From positions 1 to 33,506 of the forward strand of contig JAGCWD010000132.1 of NCBI GenBank assembly GCA_017962025.1: 33,506 bases of DNA, read 5' to 3'. Below are positions 9,946-18,128 of this stretch, piece after piece. The translations under genes were made by a program, and so were the position numbers. Every line of letters starts with the position of its first letter. The stretch's first letter is position 1. Source of the stretch: Bacteroidales bacterium. GTDB taxonomy: Bacteria; Bacteroidota; Bacteroidia; Bacteroidales; UBA932. The notes beneath the pieces were generated by a model. It was not told the DNA's origin and did no database searches. It saw only the letters and a list, made by a program, of their open reading frames with translations.

Positions 9946-11079
9946 TTGAGAATCGCACTCCTTTCCTGTTTCTACCCTTTCAGAGGAGGGATTTCTCAGT
10001 TCAACGCAAGTCTCTACTTGGAACTGGGAAAGGAAAACACGGTCAAGGCGTTCAATTTCAAGAGGCAGTATCCGGGGTTCCTGTTTCCGGGAAAGACCCA
10101 GTACGTTACTAAAGACGATGATGCCGTACCCATCGAGAGCGAGGCTCTCCTGGATACGGCAAATCCGTTTACTTACCGAAAGACCTACAAGGCAATCAGG
10201 GATTGGAAACCGGACATCGTAATCATCAGTTACTGGATGTCATGGTTTGCCCCTTCTCTTGGCTGGATAGCAAGACGGCTCAAGAAACACTGCAAGGTCA
10301 TCTCCATCCTTCACAATGTCATACCTCACGAGCCCAGGATCTTCGACGCTCCCCTGACAAGGTATTTCCTGTCAGGCTGCAGCGGCAATGTAACCCTGTG
10401 CGACGAAGTATCGGCAGATCTGGAACGAATCAGGCCGAAGTCCCCCAAGATCACACTCTTCCACCCGGTTTATGCCCATTTCGGAGAGAGGATCCCACGG
10501 GAAGAGGCTGAGGATATCCTCGGTCTTGAACATGGAAGGAAAAACCTCCTGTTCTTCGGACTCATCCGTGAATACAAGGGCCTCGACATCCTTCTTGAAG
10601 CTTTCGGCAAACTTGACAGCAGCTACACCCTTATCGTAGCAGGAGAGCCTTATGGCTCCTTCGTGAAATATGAGGAGATAATCAACCGGTCTCCTGCAAA
10701 GGACCACATCAAGCTCTTCACCAACTACATCAAGGATTCCGAGGTAAAGTATTACTTCTCAGCTGCCGACCTGGCCGTTCTTCCCTACCGTTCTGCGACC
10801 CAGAGTGGTATCAGTGCGATCTCATGGCACTTCGAGGTGCCCATGGTAGTCACGGACGTTGGTGGGCTTAAACAGGCCATCGGTGACAGCGGTACAGGGC
10901 TTGTAGCGGAGAAGCCGGATCCCGACTGTGTCGCAGACGAAATACGCCGCTTCTTCTCTGATGATAACATCAAGACCCTATGTATCAGTTCAATCAAAGC
11001 AGAAAAGGACAGGCTTTCGTGGAAGTCGTTCAGCAGGAAACTGCTCGAGTTCACTGATAATTTGTACAAGAACCCATGA
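9946..11079 (+). CDS. GT4-type glycosyltransferase
   Basis: A 377-aa GT-B-fold glycosyltransferase with no membrane segment, probably acting at the cytoplasmic face of the membrane on a surface glycan. Translation starts at TTG (9946-9948). The sequence MRIALLSCFYPFRGGISQFN from this codon is the natural start of the N-terminal Rossmann domain, and no ATG fits. The C-terminal donor domain shows LLFFGLIREYKGLDILLEAF, then ADLAVLPYRSATQSG and VTDVGGLKQAIGDSGTGLVA, the glutamate/nucleotide-sugar region of the family (the usual EX7E is altered here). It lies 1 nt after the ompH-like gene and overlaps the LysM gene by 4 nt (ATGA). Sugar donor and acceptor cannot be read from the sequence. Confidence 0.85.
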   Translation: MRIALLSCFYPFRGGISQFNASLYLELGKENTVKAFNFKRQYPGFLFPGKTQYVTKDDDAVPIESEALLDTANPFTYRKTYKAIRDWKPDIVIISYWMSWFAPSLGWIARRLKKHCKVISILHNVIPHEPRIFDAPLTRYFLSGCSGNVTLCDEVSADLERIRPKSPKITLFHPVYAHFGERIPREEAEDILGLEHGRKNLLFFGLIREYKGLDILLEAFGKLDSSYTLIVAGEPYGSFVKYEEIINRSPAKDHIKLFTNYIKDSEVKYYFSAADLAVLPYRSATQSGISAISWHFEVPMVVTDVGGLKQAIGDSGTGLVAEKPDPDCVADEIRRFFSDDNIKTLCISSIKAEKDRLSWKSFSRKLLEFTDNLYKNP

Positions 11080-12785
11080 ACAGAAAGATAATCCCCATAC
11101 TGGCAGCTTCGCTCCTCCTTGCAGCCGCTAACCTGACTGTCTCGGCGCAGGGCTATGTTGCACCCCCTGTCACAGTGTCCAAAGAGAAGGTACGTTCCGG
11201 TGGAAAGGTTTTCTACTCCCATGTTGTCCAGGAACGCCAGACTCTGTATTCGATCAGCAAGGCCTATGGGGTTACCATAGAAGAGATCTATGAGTCAAAC
11301 CCTACCCTGAACCTGGAGACCGAAGGACTGAAGAAGAACCAGATCCTGATGATCCCGGTCAAGGACATCCCCCAGGAAGAAAATGCAAAGGAGATAGTCG
11401 AAGAAACTGTTCAAGCAGTTACTGAAGAAGTTAAGGCTGCCGTGGATGGACAGCCACAGGCTGACGACTATTTCATCCATAAGGTGAAATGGTTCGAGGA
11501 TATGGATGCCATCGCCAGGAAATACGGGGTCTCCAAGGAAGCCATCATCAACATCAACGGAATGACTTCCGACAAGGTCAAACGCAAGCAGGATCTCAAG
11601 ATTCCCCGCCATCCGGAAGTCTGGGAAGGACGCAGCGTAACCCCGCAACCTGATATTGAGAAAGGACAAGAGGTGATAGTAGCTGAATTTCCTGACACGG
11701 TTGCCGTTGAAGAGGAAAAGGACGAGGGCGGAATCCTCGATGACCTCTTCGTCAGGGAGGGGAAGCATGATGTGGACATCACGATGCTACTGCCTTTCTC
11801 TTCACCTCGGTCAGGAGACAAGGTCTCGTTCATGGATTTCTATTGCGGTGCACTTCTGGCAGCCCGTAAAATGGGAAATGAAGGCACTAGCATCGACCTC
11901 CATACCTATGATATGGCCCAGAGTAGCCTTCCGGTCAATCACGCAGGGCTCTCAGAAAGTGATTTCACCATCGGTCCAGTCTCGAGGACAGACATAATGA
12001 AGGTCTCTTCGGTCAGTGATGGTGCGACATGGATAGTGTCGCCTCTCGACATGCAGGTGGAATCCCTGGCCGACTCCCTTTCCCACTTGGTTCAGGCTCC
12101 CACTCCTACTGCCGTCCAGATAAAGGACATGGTCAGATGGATCCGTTCCGACTACAAGTCCGGTGACAAGGTAATAGTCATCACTCCTTCCGGTCAGAAA
12201 TCATCTTATGCCGACCAGGTGGAAAAGGAGCTTGAAGAATCCGGACTCCCCCACTCTACTACAACCCTGGGTTCCGCATCATCCCATATGGTATCTGGCG
12301 GCACCAACAGGTTTATCCTCGCCTGCGACTACACCGACAGGAGCACCGTTTTCCTTATCGAAGCAGTCAGGAACCTCTATATGATGGCCAGCAGAAGGCC
12401 CGGGATAATCCTCTACAGCACTTCCAGGATCAGGACCTATGACCAGATCGATGTCGAACAGCTCCACAAACTTAACATGCACACCAGCGTGACCTATTTC
12501 GTGGATTACGACTCCAAGGATGTCAAGGACTTCCTGCTCCAGTACAGGGCACTCTTCAAGGCCGAGCCCAGCCGTTCAGCCTATTCCGGTTACGACTTGA
12601 TGAAGTATTTCTCAACCCTGGCTGCCAAATACGGAAAGAGATGGCACAGGGCACTCGACAGGGTGGACTTTACAGGTCTGCAGAGCGATTTCAAACTGGA
12701 AAGGACTCCCAGCGGCAGTTTTGTCAACACTGCCGTCAGAAGGGTGATATACAATCAGGATTATTCAGTTTCCTTAGTCCGATAG
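11076..12785 (+). CDS. LysM-domain protein with periplasmic-binding-protein-like C-terminal region
   Basis: A 569-aa secreted protein with a signal peptide ending near LTVSAQG. Two LysM peptidoglycan-binding repeats follow: residues about 50-93 (YSHVVQERQTLYSISKAYGV... ending ILMIPVK) and about 132-177 (starting FIHKVKWFEDMDAIARKYGV). After an acidic linker (near residues 200-225) comes a region of about 340 residues (VDITMLLPFSSPRSGDKVSF onward). Its alternating strands resemble type 1 periplasmic ligand-binding proteins, though no ABC transporter genes are nearby. It starts inside the glycosyltransferase stop (ATGA) and its last 12 nt overlap the recN stop on the opposite strand. The pairing of wall binding with a ligand-sensor fold suggests envelope sensing or scaffolding. 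That is inference. Confidence 0.82.
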   Translation: MNRKIIPILAASLLLAAANLTVSAQGYVAPPVTVSKEKVRSGGKVFYSHVVQERQTLYSISKAYGVTIEEIYESNPTLNLETEGLKKNQILMIPVKDIPQEENAKEIVEETVQAVTEEVKAAVDGQPQADDYFIHKVKWFEDMDAIARKYGVSKEAIININGMTSDKVKRKQDLKIPRHPEVWEGRSVTPQPDIEKGQEVIVAEFPDTVAVEEEKDEGGILDDLFVREGKHDVDITMLLPFSSPRSGDKVSFMDFYCGALLAARKMGNEGTSIDLHTYDMAQSSLPVNHAGLSESDFTIGPVSRTDIMKVSSVSDGATWIVSPLDMQVESLADSLSHLVQAPTPTAVQIKDMVRWIRSDYKSGDKVIVITPSGQKSSYADQVEKELEESGLPHSTTTLGSASSHMVSGGTNRFILACDYTDRSTVFLIEAVRNLYMMASRRPGIILYSTSRIRTYDQIDVEQLHKLNMHTSVTYFVDYDSKDVKDFLLQYRALFKAEPSRSAYSGYDLMKYFSTLAAKYGKRWHRALDRVDFTGLQSDFKLERTPSGSFVNTAVRRVIYNQDYSVSLVR

Positions 12786-14417
12786 AAGGACCCGGGCATT
12801 TTCTACAGCGGCGGCCGTGACACGGCTGCCGCTTAGCATTCTTGCTATCTCCATCACCCTTTCCTCCCCAGAGATAGGACGGATAGTGGTCTTTGCCTGG
12901 TCATCACCGTCGAAACCTTTCTCAACGAGATAGTGGGCCTCCCCCTTGGCGGCTACCTGGGGTAGATGGGTAATAGCAAACACCTGCATCTCCTTTCCCA
13001 TTGAGCAGATCATCTGCCCCATCTTGTCGGCGGCGCTTCCGGACACTCCGGTATCGATCTCGTCGAAGATCAGGGTCGGCATGTTCATGAAACGGCTCAT
13101 CATAGCCTTTAGGCAGAGCATCAGGCGGGATAATTCACCACCGGAAGCACACTTGGCCACGTCCACCGGTTCCCCACCGGTTGCAGAGAACAGGAAACGC
13201 ACGGAATCGGTCCCTGTGGAAGTCAAAGGGACTTCCTCAAGTCTGACTTCGAAAACCGCTCTTTCGAGTTCAAGGGACCTGAGGTCAGCGGAGACTGCAT
13301 CCGCAAATGCCTTGCAGGAAGCAGACCTCGCTTCATGGAGACGGAAACATATTCCTTCTGTCTCCTTTTCAAGTGAAGACAGCCTGCGGGAAAGCTCTTC
13401 CTTCCGTTCCTCAAGGGTGTCGGAGTCAAAAAGCTCACCCGACAGACGCTCCCTCTCTTCGATCAGCGCCTCAACGGAGGACACTGAATATTTGTTCATC
13501 AGGTCATAGAGAAGCGCCATGCGGCTCTCGACGGCATCAAGTCTTCCCTGTGACAGTTCGGTCCTGGAATTGATCGACATTACCTCTTCCAGGATGTCCT
13601 TCAACTCAGTCCGGGAAGATTCCACCCTCTCTGCAAGGTTCATAGCCTCAGGGAGGTAATTCCCTGCTTTTTCCAGTTTCTTGCGGACTTCTTTAAGGTC
13701 CAGACCGTCCAGGATCTCCTCAACTCCATAGAGATTCTCCTTGATGGTCTCCGCATTGGCAAGCTGCTTCTGCTCAGCCTCCAATTCCTCCAGCTCACCC
13801 TCTCTCAAGGCCGCTTCATCCAGGCGCTTCCAACGGGATTGGACATATTCCCGGTCGGAATTGATCTTTTCAAGCCTCGAGGAAACTTCAGAGAGCTCCT
13901 TTTCCAGTGATTTCAGACTCGAGTAGTGTGACGAGCACTCCTCAAGCAGACCGACATTCCCGCTGAAATGGTCCAGGAGACCAAGCTGGAATGAGCGGTC
14001 AGTAAGGAGAAGGGTCTGGTGCTGGGAATGGATGTCCAGGAGTCTTGAAGAGACAGCCTGAAGAACTTGTACGTTGACCGGACAGTCGTTGATGAAGGAA
14101 CGGGAACGCCCTGACCTGGAAACGACCCTTCGTATCAGGAGGAGCCCGCCATCCGTTTCGATCTCATTGTCCTCCAGGACGCCAATGATCCGGGTGTCAT
14201 CGGCGGGTACCAGGAATTCAGCCTCCACCACGCAGGTATCCTGGCCGTGGCCGATCACCGAAGCATCCGCCTTGGCCCCAAGAAGCATCGACAGTGCTCC
14301 CAGGATAATGGACTTCCCGGCTCCGGTCTGGCCCGTAATAATGACTAGACCCTCCGGAAAATCGACATCCAGAGAGTCTATCAATACGTAATTCCTGATC
14401 TGAAGGGACCTTAGCAT
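12774..14417 (-). CDS. recN: DNA repair protein RecN
   Basis: RecN is an SMC-like ATPase that acts early in double-strand break repair. The product is 547 aa, full length. Walker A is GQTGAGKS at residues 29-36, in a typical N-terminus (MLRSLQIRNYVLIDSLDVDF). A central coiled coil at about 150-370 is rich in Glu and Leu. The ABC signature ASGGELSRLMLCLKA and Walker B TLIFDEIDTGVSG lie in the C-terminal lobe, followed by the switch His in ITHLPQVA. It begins 9 nt after rpoZ in trxB-bamD-rpoZ-recN. Its stop codon overlaps the end of the convergent LysM gene by 12 nt, and no terminator hairpin is seen between them. Confidence 0.96.
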   Translation of the reverse strand: MLRSLQIRNYVLIDSLDVDFPEGLVIITGQTGAGKSIILGALSMLLGAKADASVIGHGQDTCVVEAEFLVPADDTRIIGVLEDNEIETDGGLLLIRRVVSRSGRSRSFINDCPVNVQVLQAVSSRLLDIHSQHQTLLLTDRSFQLGLLDHFSGNVGLLEECSSHYSSLKSLEKELSEVSSRLEKINSDREYVQSRWKRLDEAALREGELEELEAEQKQLANAETIKENLYGVEEILDGLDLKEVRKKLEKAGNYLPEAMNLAERVESSRTELKDILEEVMSINSRTELSQGRLDAVESRMALLYDLMNKYSVSSVEALIEERERLSGELFDSDTLEERKEELSRRLSSLEKETEGICFRLHEARSASCKAFADAVSADLRSLELERAVFEVRLEEVPLTSTGTDSVRFLFSATGGEPVDVAKCASGGELSRLMLCLKAMMSRFMNMPTLIFDEIDTGVSGSAADKMGQMICSMGKEMQVFAITHLPQVAAKGEAHYLVEKGFDGDDQAKTTIRPISGEERVMEIARMLSGSRVTAAAVENARVLLSD

Positions 14418-14426
14418 AGCCCCGGA

Positions 14427-14747
14427 TTATTCCTCCTTTCCGGCCATCCTGTAATAGAGTTCACCATCTTCGAATTCGGTGATGGCGATAAGGTCCGGCT
14501 TGGGAAGTTTCTCGTAGTACTTCGAGATCTCAATCTGCTCCCTGTTCTCGAACACCTCATCCATGGTGTCGCGGTCGGAACGGAAATCCTCGAGCTTCTT
14601 GGCAAGTTCCTTCTTCTCCTCGAGTGCTATCTGGTTGGCCCTCTTGTACAGAAGGACCACTGTTTCGTAGATGTTGCCGGTAGGTTCGGCGAGATACTTT
14701 ACATCCCTGGTGATAGTGTTCACCGGGGTCTTCTTCTTGACTTCCAT
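14427..14747 (-). CDS. rpoZ: RNA polymerase omega / Rpb6-family subunit
   Basis: A 106-aa protein of the Bacteroidota RNA polymerase omega family (related to Rpb6). The conserved helix is GNIYETVVLLYKRANQIA near residues 24-41, followed by a charged segment (LEEKKELAKKLEDFRSD) and a short acidic C-terminal tail. Omega helps fold and stabilise the beta' subunit. Position between bamD and recN agrees with the conserved gene order in this phylum, which is part of the identification, since omega is too short and variable for motifs alone. The ATG at 14745-14747 lies 31 nt after the bamD stop; no promoter element is evident there. Confidence 0.82.
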   Translation of the reverse strand: MEVKKKTPVNTITRDVKYLAEPTGNIYETVVLLYKRANQIALEEKKELAKKLEDFRSDRDTMDEVFENREQIEISKYYEKLPKPDLIAITEFEDGELYYRMAGKEE

Positions 14748-14778
14748 ATCGATGATTAATTATTATCCAATTATATTA

Positions 14779-15684
14779 CTATCCCTCCGAGTCGGATTGT
14801 TTCAATATTTTCTTTCTCTCCTTCTCGAAGTCCTTGTCATCCGCGTCGAGATCATCCTCAGGACCGGAATAACGGCCGAGAGCCTTTTGGGCTCGCCTGT
14901 AGAGTACATCCAGCTCCCTGCGATAAGGAGACTCTGGCACTTCCCCGACAAAGTTGTAATAGTCGTCCACAAAGGTAAGATAACGCTCCTTCTGCTTCGC
15001 CTCGACGCTAAGCTGCGCGAATTTGTATGAAGACTTGGCGACATAATAGAGAATGTCCTCGCGGTATATATTGTCGGCGTCATCCTTCAGGATGTTCTTG
15101 AACGCAACCCTGGCAGCCTTGTAATCCTCCATCTTGAAATAGAGCTTGGCATTGTCATAAGACTTCTTGTCAAGCCTTTCATTAAGCTCGTGGACCATCC
15201 TCTGGCAGGTCGGGAAGTGGGAACTGTTGGGATTCTCAACCATGTACTGGGAGATGATGCTGAGAGCCGTATAGGTTGGTTTCTGGTCAAGTTCGGACCG
15301 GTAGGTGGAGCGGTAAAGGCAGTCTATCCTCAGGAATGCAGCCTCGTCTGCAAACGGGCTGAGCGGGAAAACCGTGAGGAACTTTGAGAAATTGGTCTCA
15401 GCAGTGTAGTAATCCTTGAACCGATAGTTGCTGAGTCCCCAGTAGAACTGGACCGTGTCGTCCTTGTCGGTTCCGCTGGTCTGGACCGCCATGTTCTCGA
15501 ACAGGCGGGCAGCCTTGCTGTATTTACCGTTGTTGAAATAATCGAAAGCCGCAGCATATTTGGCATCCACGTCACTGCTGCTAAGGAGCGCGTCGTACTC
15601 GGACTTGCACCCCTGAAGGGAAAGAGTCGCCACCAACCCAAGGGCGGCGATTTTGAGGATTGTCTTGAACATTTCCATAAACAT
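14779..15684 (-). CDS. bamD: Outer membrane assembly lipoprotein BamD
   Basis: BamD is the essential lipoprotein partner of BamA, anchored at the inner face of the outer membrane. The product is 301 aa from the ATG at 15682-15684, whose first base is the last base of the trxB stop (TGATG), so translation is probably coupled. A TTG one codon earlier is possible. The lipobox is LQGC with Cys26. Tetratricopeptide-like helices follow: AAAFDYFNNGKYSKAARLFE, then VQFYWGLSNYRFKDYYTAET and KFLTVFPLSPFADEAAFLR, then a pair near residues 165-215. The C-terminal tail is acidic and Lys/Asp-rich. Its partner bamA is encoded at 4242-6854, over 8 kb away on the same strand. Confidence 0.93.
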   Translation of the reverse strand: MFMEMFKTILKIAALGLVATLSLQGCKSEYDALLSSSDVDAKYAAAFDYFNNGKYSKAARLFENMAVQTSGTDKDDTVQFYWGLSNYRFKDYYTAETNFSKFLTVFPLSPFADEAAFLRIDCLYRSTYRSELDQKPTYTALSIISQYMVENPNSSHFPTCQRMVHELNERLDKKSYDNAKLYFKMEDYKAARVAFKNILKDDADNIYREDILYYVAKSSYKFAQLSVEAKQKERYLTFVDDYYNFVGEVPESPYRRELDVLYRRAQKALGRYSGPEDDLDADDKDFEKERKKILKQSDSEG

Positions 15685-16607
15685 CAATGCGACAGCAGGA
15701 ATTTCTCAACTTCGAGGGCGGCCTTGCATCCGGAAGCAGCAGCGGTTATCGCCTGCCTGAAACTCGGATCCTGTACATCACCTGCAGCAAAGACTCCCTC
15801 AACGTTTGTCATGCATGACTTGCCTGAAGTGACGATGTAGCCGTTCTCATCGGTCTGGATGAATTCCTTGAACACGTCGGAATTCGGATGATGGCCGATA
15901 GCCAGGAAAAACCCGTCGATGGAGATATCAAAAACCTTACCATCCTTCCTCTCGAGCCTTGCTCCCGTAACTCCAGAAGCATCTCCAAGAACCTCACGGG
16001 TGTTGCAGTTCCAGAGGACCTCTATGTTGGGAGTATTCCTGACCTTTTCCTGCATTGCCTGGGAAGCCCTGAAGACATCACGACGCACGATCATATAAAC
16101 CTTGTTGCAGAGGTTGGCCAGATAGGTGGCCTCTTCGCAAGCAGTGTCTCCACCACCTACCACGGCTACATCCTTCCTGCGATAGAAGAAGCCGTCGCAG
16201 GTCGCACAGGCACTTACACACATGCCCCTGAACTCCTGCTCGGAAGGAAGCCCGAGATACCTGGCGGTAGCCCCAGTAGCAATTATCACTGCCTGTGCCT
16301 CGATCACAGTCTCGGAATCTATCGTAAGCTTGAACGGCCTCGAAGAGAAATCAACAGCTGTAACGGTTCCCCTCCTGATGTCGGCTCCGAAACGTGCGGC
16401 CTGGGCACGCATGTCGGTCATCAGCTGGTTGGCATCCACCCCCTCTGGGAAGCCAGGGAAATTCTCCACTATAGTTGTGGTGGTCAGCTGGCCACCTGGT
16501 TCCATGCCTTCGTATAAAACCGGATTCAAACCTGCCCTGGAGGCGTAGATGGCAGCTGTATAGCCCGCAGGCCCGCCACCGATGATCAGACATCTTATAT
16601 TCTCCAT
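15684..16607 (-). CDS. trxB: Thioredoxin-disulfide reductase
   Basis: A flavoenzyme that reduces thioredoxin with NADPH in the cytoplasm. The product is 307 aa, the usual length for the low-molecular-weight bacterial type. The FAD-binding motif is GGGPAGYTAAIYASRAGL near residue 10, the redox motif is CATC at 134-137, the NADPH-binding GGGDTACEEATYL follows, and the C-terminal FAD motif is GVFAAGDVQDPSFRQA. It leads trxB-bamD-rpoZ-recN and overlaps bamD by one base. A -7 box lies at 16633-16640. It is divergent from the Fur-type regulator gene, 85 nt away; whether that regulator controls it is untested. Confidence 0.96.
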   Translation of the reverse strand: MENIRCLIIGGGPAGYTAAIYASRAGLNPVLYEGMEPGGQLTTTTIVENFPGFPEGVDANQLMTDMRAQAARFGADIRRGTVTAVDFSSRPFKLTIDSETVIEAQAVIIATGATARYLGLPSEQEFRGMCVSACATCDGFFYRRKDVAVVGGGDTACEEATYLANLCNKVYMIVRRDVFRASQAMQEKVRNTPNIEVLWNCNTREVLGDASGVTGARLERKDGKVFDISIDGFFLAIGHHPNSDVFKEFIQTDENGYIVTSGKSCMTNVEGVFAAGDVQDPSFRQAITAAASGCKAALEVEKFLLSH

Positions 16608-16632
16608 TCCAATTGATAATTGTCTTAACTTA

Positions 16633-16640
16633 CAAAGATA
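16633..16640 (-). promoter_or_regulatory. -7 element for trxB operon
   Basis: TATCTTTG on the minus strand matches TAnnTTTG, giving a leader of about 22 nt before the trxB ATG. The sequence upstream is A-rich without a clear TTG. Confidence 0.55.
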
Positions 16641-16651
16641 GGCATAATTTT

Positions 16652-16685
16652 TTTGATGGACTTAAATTGCTTTTGTATAAATTTG
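16652..16685 (+). promoter_or_regulatory. Promoter of the Fur-family gene
   Basis: TTTG at 16652-16655 is followed after 22 nt by the -7 element TAAATTTG at 16678-16685, 7 nt before the ATG at 16693. The implied leader is only about 4 nt. Confidence 0.5.
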
Positions 16686-16692
16686 TGACAGT

Positions 16693-17139
16693 ATGGAAAA
16701 AACCGACATTGAAAGACGGATGGCGGAATTCCGTTCCCGCCTAAAGAAGCTCGGACTGAAGGTGACTGCCCAGAGAACAGCCGTCCATGAAGCCATGCTG
16801 AAACTCGGCCATGCCAGCGCTGATATGGTCACTGAAGAGATCCTGCGGGAGGGAAAAACGAAAGTGACCGTGGCCTCTGTTTATAACATCCTCACCCAAC
16901 TGGCCTCCCTCGATCTGTACCAGCACCGGATGAGTTCCAACAACAAGATGTATTTCGATGTCAACAACCGGAAGCACATGCATCTCTACGACACGGTAAA
17001 CCATGTCCACATGGAAATCTCGGACGACATTCTCTACAAGAACATCGAGGACATGCTGCTTTCCAAGCGTTTCAAGGGATTCAAGGTGGACGGGCTTGAC
17101 ATCCAGATCCTGGCCCATCCCACAAGGAGAAAGAGATAG
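16693..17139 (+). CDS. Fur-family transcriptional regulator lacking all cysteines
   Basis: A 148-aa Fur-superfamily DNA-binding protein. The winged-helix domain occupies about residues 10-85 (KKLGLKVTAQRTAVHEAM... VTVASVYNILTQL), a close match to the Fur recognition helix region. The C-terminal dimerisation domain begins MYFDVNNRKHMHLYDTVNHV. The usual CxxC pair that holds structural zinc, and normally aligns with YDTVNH here, is absent; the whole protein contains no Cys. Several His (in KHMHLYD and HVHME) could still form a metal or haem site. It is divergent from trxB and its stop is 3 nt from the convergent phoH stop. The family is secure. Whether it behaves as Fur, PerR or a haem-responsive variant is not readable. 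Confidence 0.88.
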   Translation: MEKTDIERRMAEFRSRLKKLGLKVTAQRTAVHEAMLKLGHASADMVTEEILREGKTKVTVASVYNILTQLASLDLYQHRMSSNNKMYFDVNNRKHMHLYDTVNHVHMEISDDILYKNIEDMLLSKRFKGFKVDGLDIQILAHPTRRKR

Positions 17140-17142
17140 TCC

Positions 17143-18105
17143 CTACCCTTCTTCCCCGCTCTCTTCGGATTCCTTCCGGTCAAAGGCCCTTACTATCTTG
17201 GTGACGAGAGGATGACGGACTATGTCCTCAGTGGTAAAGAATATGGTACTGATTCCCTTGATGCCCTTGAGGAGTGAGATGCCTTTCAGAAGGCCTGAAT
17301 CCTCTTTCTTCGGGAGATCGACCTGGGTGGCGTCACCGGTTACAATGAATTTTGCATTGACACCCATCCTGGTGAGGAACATCTTCAACTGCGCCATATT
17401 GGTGTTCTGTGCCTCGTCCAGGATGACGCATGCCCTGTCCAGGGTCCTTCCCCTCATGTAGGCAAGCGGGGCGATCTGGATAATACCCTCATCCATGAAA
17501 TCCTGAAGTCTTTTTGGAGGAATCATGTCACCAAGGGCGTCATACAGTGGCTGGAGATAGGGATCCAACTTATCCTTGAGGTCTCCGGGGAGGAATCCGA
17601 GCCTCTCACCAGCCTCAACCGCAGGACGGGTAAGGATGATTCTCTTTATCTCCCTGTTTTTAAGCGCACGGACAGCCAGGGCAATCGCCACATAGGTCTT
17701 TCCCGTACCGGCAGGGCCTACTGCGAAGACAAGGTCGCTGTTGAAATAGGCCTTGACCATCTCCTGCTGGTTCTTATTCCTGGCCTTTATTGGTTTACCG
17801 TCAGTCGAATGGACGATTATGGCATCACCATCACGAACGAAACGATCCCTTGAATTCTCACCGTCAAAGATATCCTCCACGTCGAAGACCGTCAGGTTCA
17901 TCTTATGATGGCGTCTCTCCACAAGCTCTGCGAACTTGGTCTCGAATTTCTTCACGTCCTCCTCCCTGCCGTCGAGATGGATCTCATTGCCCCTGGCGAC
18001 TATCTTCAAGCCGGGGAAATAAGTTCCGAACTCATTTAGAATCTTGTTTCCTACCCCGAAAATCTCCACGGGGTCCACAGTTTCCAGTGTGATGGTTTTC
18101 TTCAT
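17143..18105 (-). CDS. PhoH-family ATPase
   Basis: A 320-aa cytoplasmic P-loop protein of the PhoH family. An N-terminal KH-like nucleic-acid-binding region (residues 1-65, including GLKIVARGNEIHLDGREEDV) precedes the PhoH ATPase domain. Walker A is GPAGTGKT at 130-137, followed by RAVEAGERLGFLPGDLKDKL-like family sequence (RPAVEAGERLGFLPGD), Walker B CVILDEAQNTN, and the sensor region FIVTGDATQVDLP. PhoH proteins are linked to RNA metabolism and stress, but the precise activity is unsettled. It lies 23 nt downstream of capA on the same strand with no -7 box between, so capA-phoH cotranscription is likely. The C-terminus is acidic (ESEESGEEG). Confidence 0.93.
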   Translation of the reverse strand: MKKTITLETVDPVEIFGVGNKILNEFGTYFPGLKIVARGNEIHLDGREEDVKKFETKFAELVERRHHKMNLTVFDVEDIFDGENSRDRFVRDGDAIIVHSTDGKPIKARNKNQQEMVKAYFNSDLVFAVGPAGTGKTYVAIALAVRALKNREIKRIILTRPAVEAGERLGFLPGDLKDKLDPYLQPLYDALGDMIPPKRLQDFMDEGIIQIAPLAYMRGRTLDRACVILDEAQNTNMAQLKMFLTRMGVNAKFIVTGDATQVDLPKKEDSGLLKGISLLKGIKGISTIFFTTEDIVRHPLVTKIVRAFDRKESEESGEEG

Positions 18106-18128
18106 ATTTTATTAAACCTGTTCTTTAA

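Noticed and set aside
15888-16517. Plus-strand frame of 209 codons
   Set aside because: Antisense shadow of trxB.
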